Below are positions 1-11,400 of a stretch of 64,000 bases of DNA, in pieces. How positions within the stretch are numbered: the first letter of the stretch is position 1; each line of letters opens with the position of its first letter. Where the stretch lies: contig OY282558.1 in the NCBI GenBank assembly GCA_958295665.1, forward strand, positions 50,289,389 through 50,353,388. Direction: 5' to 3'. This DNA comes from Tipula vernalis (lineage: Eukaryota; Arthropoda; Insecta; Diptera; Tipulidae). The notes beneath the pieces are model-generated. The model ran no database searches. It worked only from the letters and a program-made list of their open reading frames with translations, and was not told where the DNA came from. Position numbers and translations under genes: made by a program.

Positions 1-1
1 C

Positions 2-19
2 GCCCAAAAACTTGTGGGC
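2..19 (+). repeat. Short inverted repeat, GC-rich arm (example in first monomer)
   Basis: GCCCA at 2-6 is the exact reverse complement of TGGGC at 15-19, with an 8-base spacer. It is the only GC-rich hairpin-capable element of the monomer and recurs every 173 bp. The T variant at position 19 replaces the outer G-C pair by a G-T wobble, while A at position 19 (for example near 13330 and 14368) or T at position 2 (after B monomers) breaks it. Whether it extrudes in DNA or folds in RNA is not shown by the sequence. Confidence 0.6.
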
Positions 20-21
20 TA

Positions 22-32
22 TAGCACAGTTG
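22..32 (+). promoter_or_regulatory. A-box-like (Pol III type 2) motif in monomer, tentative
   Basis: TAGCACAGTTG fits the internal A-box pattern TRGYNNARNNG and resembles the D-arm of tRNAs (TAGCTCAGTTGG). It recurs in nearly every monomer. It is paired with an imperfect B-box-like motif about 80 bases downstream. T-runs at 34-37 and 51-54 lie between the two and could act as terminators, which makes a productive Pol III unit doubtful. A chance match is plausible. Confidence 0.2.
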
Positions 33-35
33 ATT

Positions 36-50
36 TTCAATAAAATTGAA
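36..50 (+). repeat. Short dyad TTCAAT-AAA-ATTGAA (example in first monomer)
   Basis: TTCAAT at 36-41 and ATTGAA at 45-50 are perfect reverse complements around AAA. The dyad is intact in most monomers. The A-to-T change at position 40, seen only from 25.4 kb rightward, and the A-to-G change at 42 near 1253 and 1599 alter it or its spacer. Satellites without a CENP-B box are often rich in short dyads, so this is a candidate structural element, with no direct evidence of function. Confidence 0.6.
39..44 (+). promoter_or_regulatory. AATAAA hexamer, poly(A)-signal-like, once per monomer
   Basis: Each standard monomer carries AATAAA on the plus strand at positions 39-44. In the right-hand part of the array many monomers have ATTAAA instead (A40T), which is the second most used animal poly(A) hexamer. 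An AT-rich array will contain such hexamers by chance, so this is only a match to a known signal and not evidence of use. Confidence 0.3.
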
Positions 51-51
51 T

Positions 52-62
52 TTTCTAAGAAA
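52..62 (+). repeat. Short palindrome TTTCT-A-AGAAA (example in first monomer)
   Basis: TTTCT at 52-56 and AGAAA at 58-62 form an 11-base palindrome around one A. It contains TTCTAAGAA, which fits the TTCNNNGAA pattern bound by STAT-type factors. It is one of the best conserved stretches of the monomer by eye. The factor match is short and may be accidental. Confidence 0.5.
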
Positions 63-112
63 TGTTTAGAAATAATCGAGCAATCAAAATGAAAATTGTC
101 ACAGCTATTACA

Positions 113-124
113 GGTCTCGAAACC
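113..124 (+). promoter_or_regulatory. Quasi-palindrome GGTCTCGAAACC, B-box-like with one extra base
   Basis: Five of six base pairs are symmetric about TCGA. Dropping one C gives GGTTCGAAACC, a match to the Pol III B-box GGTTCGANNCC, so the motif is a B-box with one extra base in all monomers. Common alternatives are GGTCCCGAAACC (first 7.4 kb and a few later) and GGTTCCGAAAAC or GGTTCCGAAACC (subfamily B and mosaics). No full-length perfect B-box was seen. Confidence 0.25.
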
Positions 125-1211
125 TATTGATAGAGGTATCAACCATCGTAATCGGACCATTTTAGATTTTTGCCGCCCAAAAAGTTGTGGGCTATAGCAC
201 AGTTGATTTTCAATAAAATTGAATTTTCTAAGAAATGTTTAGAAATAATCGAGCAATCAAAATGAAAATTGTCACAGCAATTACAGGTCCCGAAACCTAT
301 TGATAGAGGTATCAACCATCGTAATCGGAGCATTTTAGATTTTAGCCGCCCAAAAACTTGTGGGCTATAGCACAGTTGATTTTCAATAAAATTGAATTTT
401 CTAAGAAATGTTTAGAAATAATCGAGCAATCAAAATGAAAATTGTCACAGCAATTACAGGTCCCGAAACCTATTGATAGAGGTATCAACCATCGTAATCG
501 GAGCATTTTAGATTTTAGCCGCCCAAAAACTTGTGGGCTATAGCACAGTTGATTTTCAATAAAATTGAATTTTCTAAGAAATGTTTAGAAATAATCGAGC
601 AATCAAAATGAAAATTGTCACAGCAATTACAGGTCTCGAAACCTATTGATAGAGGTATCAACCATCGTAATCGGACCATTTTAGATTTTTGCCGCCCAAA
701 AACTTGTGGGCTATAGCACAGTTGATTTTCAATAAAATTGAATTTTCTAAGAAATGTTTAGAAATAATCGAGCAATCAAAATGAAAATTGTCACAGCAAT
801 TACAGGTCTCGAAACCTATTGATAGAGGTATCAACCATCGTAATCGGACCATTTTAGATTTTTGCCGCCCAAAAACTTGTGGGCTATAGCACAGTTGATT
901 TTCAATAAAATTGAATTTTCTAAGAAATGTTTAGAAATAATCGAGCAATCTAAATGAAAATTGTCACAGCAATTACAGGTCTCGAAACCTATTGATAGAG
1001 GTATCAACCATCGTAATCGGAGCATTTTAGATTTTTGCCGCCCAAAAACTTGTGGGCTATAGCACAGTTGATTTTCAATAAAATTGAATTTTCTAAGAAA
1101 TGTTAAGAAATAATCGAGCAATCAAAATGAAAATTGTCACAGCAATTACAGGTCCCGAAACCTATTGATAGAGGTATCAACCATCGTAATCGGAGCATTT
1201 TAGATTTTAGC

Positions 1212-1903
1212 CGCCCAAAAACTTGTGGGCTATAGCACAGTTGATTTTCAATGAAATTGAATTTTCTAAGAAATGTTTAGAAATAATCGAGCAATCAAAA
1301 TGAAAATTGTCACAGCTATTACAGGTCTCGAAACCTATTGATAGAGGTATCAACCATCGTAATCGGACCATTTTAGATTTTTGCCGCCCAAAAAGTTGTG
1401 GGCTATAGCACAGTTGATTTTCAATAAAATTGAATTTTCTAAGAAATGTTTAGAAATAATCGAGCAATCAAAATGAAAATTGTCACAGCAATTACAGGTC
1501 TCGAAACCTATTGATAGAGGTATCAACCATCGTAATCGGAGCATTTTAGATTTTAGCCGCCCAAAAACTTGTGGGCTATAGCACAGTTGATTTTCAATGA
1601 AATTGAATTTTCTAAGAAATGTTTAGAAATAATCGAGCAATCAAAATGAAAATTGTCACAGCTATTACAGGTCTCGAAACCTATTGATAGAGGTATCAAC
1701 CATCGTAATCGGACCATTTTAGATTTTTGCCGCCCAAAAAGTTGTGGGCTATAGCACAGTTGATTTTCAATAAAATTGAATTTTCTAAGAAATGTTTAGA
1801 AATAATCGAGCAATCAAAATGAAAATTGTCACAGCAATTACAGGTCTCGAAACCTATTGATAGAGGTATCAACCATCGTAATCGGACCATTTTAGATTTT
1901 TGC
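1212..1903 (+). repeat. 346-bp dimer higher-order repeat, two copies
   Basis: Two consecutive pairs of monomers repeat with a 346-bp period. They share the private change A42G at 1253 and 1599, T106 at 1317 and 1663, and the same order of C11 and G11 monomers. This is the smallest higher-order unit in the window. Confidence 0.75.
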
Positions 1904-2422
1904 CGCCCAAAAACTTGTGGGCTATAGCACAGTTGATTTTCAATAAAATTGAATTTTCTAAGAAATGTTTAGAAATAATCGCGCAATGAAAATGAAAATT
2001 GTCATATCAATTACAGGTTCCGAAAACTATTGATAGAGGTATCAACCATAGTAATCGGAGCGTTTTAGATTTTAGCCTCCCAAAAACTTGTGGGCTATAG
2101 CACAGTTGATTTTCAATAAAATTGAATTTTCTAAGAAATGTTTAGAAATAATCGAGCAATCAAAATGAAAATTGTCACAGCAATAGCAGGTTCGGAAACC
2201 TATTGATAGAGGTATCAACCATCGTAATCGGACCATTTTAGATTTTTGCCGCCCAAAAACTTGTGGGCTATAGCACAGTTGATTTTCAATAAAATTGAAT
2301 TTTCTAAGAAATGTTTAGAAATAATCGCGCAATGAAAATGAAAATTGTCATATCAATTACAGGTTCCGAAAACTATTGATAGAGGTATCAACCATAGTAA
2401 TCGGAGCGTTTTAGATTTTAGC
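1904..2422 (+). repeat. B-subfamily monomers flanking an odd monomer
   Basis: The monomers at 1904-2076 and 2250-2422 are B type: CGCG and CAATGAAAATG at 77-91, CATATC at 100-105, GGTTCCGAAAAC, CATAGTAA, GCGTTTT and a following CCTCCC. The monomer between them (2077-2249) is otherwise standard but has CAATAGCAGGTTCGGAAACC, a combination I saw nowhere else. These two are the leftmost B monomers in the window. Confidence 0.85.
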
Positions 2423-2595
2423 CTCCCAAAAACTTGTGGGCTATAGCACAGTTGATTTTCAATAAAATTGAATTTTCTAAGAAATGTTTAGAAATAATCG
2501 AGCAATCAAAATGAAAATTGTCACAGCAATTACAGATCTCGAAACCTATTGATAGAGGTATCAACCATCGTAATCGGACCATTTTAGATTTTTGC

Positions 2596-2769
2596 CGCCC
2601 AAAAACTTGTGGGCTAATAGCACAGTTGATTTTCAATAAAATTGAATTTTCTAAGAAATGTTTAGAAATAATCGAGCAATCAAAATGAAAATTGTCACAG
2701 CTATTACAGGTCTCGAAACCTATTGATAGAGGTATCAACCATCGTAATCGGACCATTTTAGATTTTTGC
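2596..2769 (+). repeat. 174-bp monomer, 1-bp insertion
   Basis: An extra A gives GGGCTAATAGCAC at about 2611-2623. The copy becomes 174 bp, which is 58 codons, so a minus-strand reading frame stays open across two monomers (2418-2756). That open frame is a by-product and not a gene. Confidence 0.9.
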
Positions 2770-5537
2770 CGCCCAAAAAGTTGTGGGCTATAGCACAGTT
2801 GATTTTCAATAAAATTGAATTTTCTAAGAAATGTTTAGAAATAATCGAGCAATCAAAATGAAAATTGTCACAGCAATTACAGGTCTCGAAACCTATTGAT
2901 AGAGGTATCAACCATCGTAATCGGACCATTTTAGATTTTTGCCGCCCAAAAAGTTGTGGGCTATAGCACAGTTGATTTTCAATAAAATTGAATTTTCTAA
3001 GAAATGTTTAGAAATAATCGAGCAATCAAAATGAAAATTGTCACAGCAATTACAGGTCCCGAAACCTATTGATAGAGGTATCAACCATCGTAATCGGAGC
3101 ATTTTAGATTTTAGCCGCCCAAAAACTTGTGGGCTATAGCACAGTTGATTTTCAATAAAATTGAATTTTCTAAGAAATGTTTAGAAATAATCGAGCAATC
3201 AAAATGAAAATTGTCACAGCTATTACAGGTCTCGAAACCTATTGATAGAGGTATCAACCATCGTAATCGGACCATTTTAGATTTTTGCCGCCCAAAAAGT
3301 TGTGGGCTATAGCACAGTTGATTTTCAATAAAATTGAATTTTCTAAGAAATGTTTAGAAATAATCGAGCAATCAAAATGAAAATTGTCACAGCAATTACA
3401 GGTCCCGAAACCTATTGATAGAGGTATCAACCATCGTAATCGGAGCATTTTAGATTTTAGCCGCCCAAAAACTTGTGGGCTATAGCACAGTTGATTTTCA
3501 ATAAAATTGAATTTTCTAAGAAATGTTTAGAAATAATCGAGCAATCAAAATGAAAATTGTCACAGCTATTACAGGTCTCGAAACCTATTGATAGAGGTAT
3601 CAACCATCGTAATCGGACCATTTTAGATTTTTGCCGCCCAAAAAGTTGTGGGCTATAGCACAGTTGATTTTCAATAAAATTGAATTTTCTAAGAAATGTT
3701 TAGAAATAATCGAGCAATCAAAATGAAAATTGTCACAGCAATTACAGGTCCCGAAACCTATTGATAGAGGTATCAACCATCGTAATCGGAGCATTTTAGA
3801 TTTTAGCCGCCCAAAAACTTGTGGGCTATAGCACAGTTGATTTTCAATAAAATTGAATTTTCTAAGAAATGTTTAGAAATAATCGAGCAATCAAAATGAA
3901 AATTGTCACAGCAATTACAGGTCCCGAAACCTATTGATAGAGGTATCAACCATCGTAATCGGAGCATTTTAGATTTTAGCCGCCCAAAAACTTGTGGGCT
4001 ATAGCACAGTTGATTTTCAATAAAATTGAATTTTCTAAGAAATGTTTAGAAATAATCGAGCAATCAAAATGAAAATTGTCACAGCAATTACAGGTCTCGA
4101 AACCTATTGATAGAGGTATCAACCATCGTAATCGGACCATTTTAGATTTTTGCCGCCCAAAAAGTTGTGGGCTATAGCACAGTTGATTTTCAATAAAATT
4201 GAATTTTCTAAGAAATGTTTAGAAATAATCGAGCAATCAAAATGAAAATTGTCACAGCAATTACAGGTCCCGAAACCTATTGATAGAGGTATCAACCATC
4301 GTAATCGGACCATTTTAGATTTTAGCCGCCCAAAAACTTGTGGGCTATAGCACAGTTGATTTTCAATAAAATTGAATTTTCTAAGAAATGTTTAGAAATA
4401 ATCGAGCAATCAAAATGAAAATTGTCACAGCTATTACAGGTCTCGAAACCTATTGATAGAGGTATCAACCATCGTAATCGGACCATTTTAGATTTTTGCC
4501 GCCCAAAAAGTTGTGGGCTATAGCACAGTTGATTTTCAATAAAATTGAATTTTCTAAGAAATGTTTAGAAATAATCGAGCAATCAAAATGAAAATTGTCA
4601 CAGCAATTACAGGTCTCGAAACCTATTGATAGAGGTATCAACCATCGTAATCGGACCATTTTAGATTTTTGCCGCCCAAAAAGTTGTGGGCTATAGCACA
4701 GTTGATTTTCAATAAAATTGAATTTTCTAAGAAATGTTTAGAAATAATCGAGCAATCAAAATGAAAATTGTCACAGATATTACAGGTCTCGAAACCTATT
4801 GATAGAGGTATCAACCATCGTAATCGGACCATTTTAGATTTTTGCCGCCCAAAAACTTGTGGGCTATAGCACAGTTGATTTTCAATAAAATTGAATTTTC
4901 TAAGAAATGTTTAGAAATAATCGAGCAATCAAAATGAAAATTGTCACAGCAATTACAGGTCTCGAAACCTATTGATAGAGGTATCAACCATCGTAATCGG
5001 ACCATTTTAGATTTTTGCCGCCCAGAAAGTTGTGGGCTATAGCACAGTTGATTTTCAATAAAATTGAATTTTCTAAGAAATGTTTAGAAATAATCGAGCA
5101 ATCAAAATGAAAATTGTCACAGCAATTACAGGTCTCGAAACCTATTGATAGAGGTATCAACCATCGTAATCGGACCATTTTAGATTTTTGCCGCCCAAAA
5201 AGTTGTGGGCTATAGCACAGTTGATTTTCAATAAAATTGAATTTTCTAAGAAATGTTTAGAAATAATCGAGCAATCAAAATGAAAATTGTCACAGCAATT
5301 ACAGGTCTCGAAACCTATTGATAGAGGTATCAACCATCGTAATCGGACCATTTTAGATTTTAGCCGCCCAAAAACTTGTGGGCTATAGCACAGTTGATTT
5401 TCAATAAAATTGAATTTTCTAAGAAATGTTTAGAAATAATCGAGCAATCAAAATGCAAATTGTCACAGCAATTACAGGTCTCGAAACCTATTGATAGAGG
5501 TATGAACCATCGTAATCGGACCATTTTAGATTTTTGC

Positions 5538-5699
5538 CGCCCAAAAACTTGTGGGCTATAGCACAGTTGATTTTCAATAAAATTGAATTTTCTAAGAAAT
5601 GTTTAGAAATAATCGAGAAAATTGTCACAGCAATTACAGGTCTCGAAACCTATTGATAGAGGTATCAACCATCGTAATCGGAGCATTTTAGATTTTTGC
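5538..5699 (+). repeat. 162-bp monomer, 11-bp deletion
   Basis: Eleven bases between ATCGAG and AAAATTGTC (monomer positions about 81-91) are missing at 5617/5618. The following monomer starts at 5700 and every later copy is shifted accordingly. Confidence 0.92.
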
Positions 5700-6910
5700 C
5701 GCCCAAAAAGTTGTGGGCTATAGCACAGTTGATTTTCAATAAAATTGAATTTTCTAAGAAATGTTTAGAAATAATTGAGCAATCAAAATGAAAATTGTCA
5801 CAGCAATTACAGGTCTCGAAACCTATTGATAGAGGTATCAACCATCGTAATTGGACCATTTTAGATTTTTGCCGCCCAAAAAGTTGTGGGCTATAGCACA
5901 GTTGATTTTCAATAAAATTGAATTTTCTAAGAAATGTTTAGAAATAATCGAGCAATCAAAATGAAAATTGTCACAGCAATTACAGGTCCCGAAACCTATT
6001 GATAGAGGTATCAACCATCGTAATCGGACCATTTTAGATTTTTGCCGCCCAAAAAGTTGTGGGCTATAGCACAGTTGATTTTCAATAAAATTGAATTTTC
6101 TAAGAAATGTTTAGAAATAATCGAGCAATCAAAATGAAAATTGTCACAGCAATTACAGGTCTCGAAACCTATTGATAGAGGTATCAACCATCGTAATCGG
6201 ACCATTTTAGATTTTTGCCGCCCAAAAACTTGTGGGCTATAGCACAGTTGATTTTCAATAAAATTGAATTTTCTAAGAAATGTTTAGAAATAATCGAGCA
6301 ATCAAAATGAAAATTGTCACAGCAATTACAGGTCTCGAAACCTATTGATAGAGGTATCAACCATCGTAATCGGAGCATTTTAGATTTTTGCCGCCCAAAA
6401 AGTTGTGGGATATAGCACAGTTGATTTTCAATAAAATTGAATTTTCTAAGAAATGTTTAGAAATAATCGAGCAATCTAAATGAAAATTGTCACAGCAATT
6501 ACAGGTCTCGAAACCTATTGATAGAGGTATCAACCATCGTAATCGGACCATTTTAGATTTTTGCCGCCCAAAAACTTGTGGGCTATAGCACAGTTGATTT
6601 TCAATAAAATTGAATTTTCTAAGAAATGTTTAGAAATAATCGAGCAATCAAAATGAAAATTGTCACAGCAATTACAGGTCTCGAAACCTATTGATAGAGG
6701 TATCAACCATCGTAATCGGACCATTTTAGATTTTTGCCGCCCAAAAAGTTGTGGGCTATAGCACAGTTGATTTTCAATAAAATTGAATTTTCTAAGAAAT
6801 GTTTAGAAATAATCGAGCAATCAAAATGAAAATTGTCACAGCTATTACAGGTCCCGAAACCTATTGATAGAGGTATCAACCATCGTAATCGGACCATTTT
6901 AGATTTTTGC

Positions 6911-7083
6911 CGCCCAAAAACTTGTGGGCTATAGCACAGTTGATTTTCAATAAAATTGAATTTTCTAAGAAATGTTTAGAAATAATCGAGCAATGAAAAT
7001 AAAAATTGTCACAGCAATTACAGGTTCCGAAAACTATTGATAGAGGTATCAACCATCGTAATCGGAGCATTTTAGATTTTTGC
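6911..7083 (+). repeat. Mosaic monomer, A/B/A/B/A pattern
   Basis: It has B-like CAATGAAAAT, a private A at position 91, standard CACAGC, B-like GGTTCCGAAAAC, then standard CATCGTAA and GCATTTT. The switch between subfamilies within a few tens of bases suggests a short conversion tract, or an ancestral intermediate between A and B. Confidence 0.75.
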
Positions 7084-8467
7084 CGCCCAAAAAGTTGTGG
7101 GATATAGCACAGTTGATTTTCAATAAAATTGAATTTTCTAAGAAATGTTTAGAAATAATCGAGCAATCAAAATGCAAATTGTCACAGCAATTAAAGGTCC
7201 CGAAACCTATTGATAGAGGTATCAACCATCGTAATCGGAGCGTTTTAGATTTTAGCCTCCCAAAAACTTGTGGGCTATAGCACAGTTGATTTTCAATAAA
7301 ATTGAATTTTCTAAGAAATGTTTAGAAATAATCGAGCAATCAAAATGAAAATTGTCACAGCTATTACAGGTCCCGAAACCTATTGATAGAGGTATCAACC
7401 ATCGTAATCGGACCATTTTAGATTTTTGCCGCCCAAAAACTTGTGGGCTATAGCACAGTTGATTTTCAATAAAATTGAATTTTCTAAGAAATGTTTAGAA
7501 ATAATCGAGCAATCAAAATGAAAATTGTCACAGCAATTACAGGTCTCGAAACCTATTGATAGAGGTATCAACCATCGTAATCGGACCATTTTAGATTTTT
7601 GCCGCCCAAAAACTTGTGGGCTATAGCACAGTTGATTTTCAATAAAATTGAATTTTCTAAGAAATGTTTAGAAATAATCGAGCAATCAAAATGAAAATTG
7701 TCACAGCAATTACAGGTCTCGAAACCTATTGATAGAGGTATCAACCATCGTAATCGGACCATTTTAGATTTTTGCCGCCCAAAAAGTTGTGGGCTATAGC
7801 ACAGTTGATTTTCAATAAAATTGAATTTTCTAAGAAATGTTTAGAAATAATCGAGCAATCAAAATGAAAATTGTCACAGCAATTACAGGTCTCGAAACCT
7901 ATTGATAGAGGTATCAACCATCGTAATCGGAGCATTTTAGATTTTTGCCGCCCAAAAAGTTGTGGGCTATAGCACAGTTGATTTTCAATAAAATTGAATT
8001 TTCTAAGAAATGTTTAGAAATAATCGAGCAATCAAAATGAAAATTGTCACAGCAATTACAGGTCTCGAAACCTATTGATAGAGGTATCAACCATCGTAAT
8101 CGGACCATTTTAGATTTTTGCCGCCCAAAAACTTGTGGGTTATAGCACAGTTGATTTTCAATAAAATTGAATTTTCTAAGAAATGTTTAGAAATAATCGA
8201 GCAATCAAAATGAAAATTGTCACAGCAATTACAGGTCTCGAAACCTATTGATAGAGGTATCAACCATCGTAATCGGACCATTTTAGATTTTTGCCGCCCA
8301 AAAACTTGTGGGTTATAGCACAGTTGATTTTCAATAAAATTGAATTTTCTAAGAAATGTTTAGAAATAATCGAGCAATCAAAATGAAAATTGTCACAGCA
8401 ATTACAGGTCTCGAAACCTATTGATAGAGGTATCAACCATCGTAATCGGAGCATTTTAGATTTTAGC

Positions 8468-11400
8468 CGCCCAAAAACTTGTGGGCTATAGCACAGTTGA
8501 TTTTCAATAAAATTGAATTTTCTAAGAAATGTTTAGAAATAATCGAGCAATTAAAATGAAAATTGTCATATCAATTACAGGTTCCGAAAACTATTGATAG
8601 AGGTATCAACCATCGTAATCGGAGCGTTTTAGATTTTAGCCTCCCAAAAACTTGTGGGCTATAGCACAGTTGATTTTCAATAAAATTGAATTTTCTAAGA
8701 AATGTTTAGAAATAATCGAGCAATTAAAATGAAAATTGTCATATCAATTACAGGTTCCGAAAACTATTGATAGAGGTATCAACCATCGTAATCGGAGCGT
8801 TTTAGATTTTAGCCTCCCAAAAACTTGTGGGCTATAGCACAGTTGATTTTCAATAAAATTGAATTTTCTAAGAAATGTTTAGAAATAATCGAGCAATCAA
8901 AATGAAAATTGTCACAGCAATTACAGGTCTCGAAACCTATTGATAGAGGTATCAACCATCGTAATCGGACCATTTTAGATTTTTGCCGCCCAAAAACTTG
9001 TGGGTTATAGCACAGTTGATTTTCAATAAAATTGAATTTTCTAAGAAATGTTTAGAAATAATCGAGCAATCAAAATGAAAATTGTCACAGCAATTACAGG
9101 TCTCGAAACCTATTGATAGAGGTATCAACCATCGTAATCGGACCATTTTAGATTTTTGCCGCCCAAAAACTTGTGGGTTATAGCACAGTTGATTTTCAAT
9201 AAAATTGAATTTTCTAAGAAATGTTTAGAAATAATCGAGCAATTAAAATGAAAATTGTCATATCAATTACAGGTTCCGAAAACTATTGATAGAGGTATCA
9301 ACCATCGTAATCGGAGCGTTTTAGATTTTAGCCTCCCAAAAACTTGTGGGCTATAGCACAGTTGATTTTCAATAAAATTGAATTTTCTAAGAAATGTTTA
9401 GAAATAATCGAGCAATTAAAATGAAAATTGTCATATCAATTACAGGTTCCGAAAACTATTGATAGAGGTATCAACCATCGTAATCGGAGCGTTTTAGATT
9501 TTAGCCTCCCAAAAACTTGTGGGCTATAGCACAGTTGATTTTCAATAAAATTGAATTTTCTAAGAAATGTTTAGAAATAATCGAGCAATCAAAATGAAAA
9601 TTGTCACAGCAATTACAGGTCTCGAAACCTATTGATAGAGGTATCAACCATCGTAATCGGACCATTTTAGATTTTTGCCGCCCAAAAACTTGTGGGTTAT
9701 AGCACAGTTGATTTTCAATAAAATTGAATTTTCTAAGAAATGTTTAGAAATAATCGAGCAATTAAAATGAAAATTGTCATATCAATTACAGGTTCCGAAA
9801 ACTATTGATAGAGGTATCAACCATCGTAATCGGAGCGTTTTAGATTTTAGCCTCCCAAAAACTTGTGGGCTATAGCACAGTTGATTTTCAATAAAATTGA
9901 ATTTTCTAAGAAATGTTTAGAAATAATCGAGCAATCAAAATGAAAATTGTCACAGCAATTACAGGTCTCGAAACCTATTGATAGAGGTATCAACCATCGT
10001 AATCGGACCATTTTAGATTTTTGCCGCCCAAAAACTTGTGGGTTATAGCACAGTTGATTTTCAATAAAATTGAATTTTCTAAGAAATGTTTAGAAATAAT
10101 CGAGCAATCAAAATGAAAATTGTCACAGCAATTACAGGTCTCGAAACCTATTGATAGAGGTATCAACCATCGTAATCGGAGCATTTTAGATTTTAGCCGC
10201 CCAAAAACTTGTGGGCTATAGCACAGTTGATTTTCAATAAAATTGAATTTTCTAAGAAATGTTTAGAAATAATCGAGCAATCAAAATGCAAATTGTCACA
10301 GCAATTACAGGTCTCGAAACCTATTGATAGAGGTATCAACCATCGTAATCGGACCATTTTAGATTTTTGCCGCCCAAAAACTTGTGGGCTATAGCACAGT
10401 TGATTTTCAATAAAATTGAATTTTCTAAGAAATGTTTAGAAATAATCGCGCAATCAAAATGAAAATTGTCATATCAATTACAGGTTCCGAAACCTATTGA
10501 TAGAGGTATCAACCATCGTAATCGGAGCGTTTTAGATTTTAGCCGCCCAAAAACTTGTGGGCTATAGCACAGTTGATTTTCAATAAAATTGAATTTTCTA
10601 AGAAATGTTTAGAAATAATCGAGCAATCAAAATGAAAATTGTCACAGCAATTACAGGTCTCGAAACCTATTGATAGAGGTATCAACCATCGTAATCGGAC
10701 CATTTTAAATTTTTGCCGCCCAAAAACTTGTGGGCTATACCACAGTTGATTTTCAATAAAATTGAATTTTCTAAGAAATGTTTAGAAATAATCGCGCAAT
10801 GAAAATGAAAATTGTCATATCAATTACAGGTTCCGAAAACTATTGATAGAGGTATCAACCATCGTAATCGGAGCGTTTTAGATTTTAGCCTCCCAAAAAC
10901 TTGTGGGCTATAGCACAGTTGATTTTCAATAAAATTGAATTTTCTAAGAAATGTTTAGAAATAACCGAGCAATTAAAATGAAAATTGTCATATCAATTAC
11001 AGGTTCCGAAAACTATTGATAGAGGTATCAACCATCGTAATCGGACCATTTTAGATTTTTGCCGCCCAAAAACTTGTGGGTTATAGCACAGTTGATTTTC
11101 AATAAAATTGAATTTTCTAAGAAATGTTTAGAAATAATCGAGCAATCAAAATGAAAATTGTCACAGCAATTACAGGTCTCGAAACCTATTGATAGAGGTA
11201 TCAACCATCGTAATCGGACCATTTTAGATTTTTGCCGCCCAAAAACTTGTGGGTTATAGCACAGTTGATTTTCAATAAAATTGAATTTTCTAAGAAATGT
11301 TTAGAAATAATCGAGCAATCAAAATGAAAATTGTCACAGCAATTACAGGTCTCGAAACCTATTGATAGAGGTATCAACCATCGTAATCGGAGCATTTTAG

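Larger units (their letters stand above)
1..173 (+). repeat. Reference monomer defining the phase used here
   Basis: This first copy serves as the coordinate frame: window positions 1-173 equal monomer positions 1-173. It begins CGCCCAAAA and ends GATTTTTGC. Common polymorphic positions, read across the array, are 11 (C/G), 19 (C/T/A), 40 (A/T), 66 and 67 (T/A), 79 (A/C), 85 (C/G/T), 92 (A/C), 102 (C/T), 104 (G/T), 106 (A/T), 116-117 (CT/CC/TC), 123 (C/A), 129 (G/T), 131 (T/C), 147 (C/A), 153 (C/T), 157-158 (CC/GC/TT), 159 (A/G) and 171 (T/A). This copy has T at 106, a variant most frequent in the first 7.4 kb. The phase is a convenience; the biological start of the unit is unknown. Confidence 0.95.
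1..7429 (+). repeat. Array domain 1: GTCCCG / GCTATT variants with dimer runs
   Basis: Monomers here often carry GGTCCCGAAACC (T117C) or GCTATT (A106T), marks that are rare elsewhere. Alternating types form 346-bp dimers. One run is at about 1212-1903, marked by A42G at 1253 and 1599 and T106 at 1317 and 1663. Another runs over about 2770-3980, with T106 at 3221 and 3567. Two B monomers (1904-2076, 2250-2422) and two indel copies (2596-2769, 5538-5699) lie inside. No gene is present. Confidence 0.8.
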
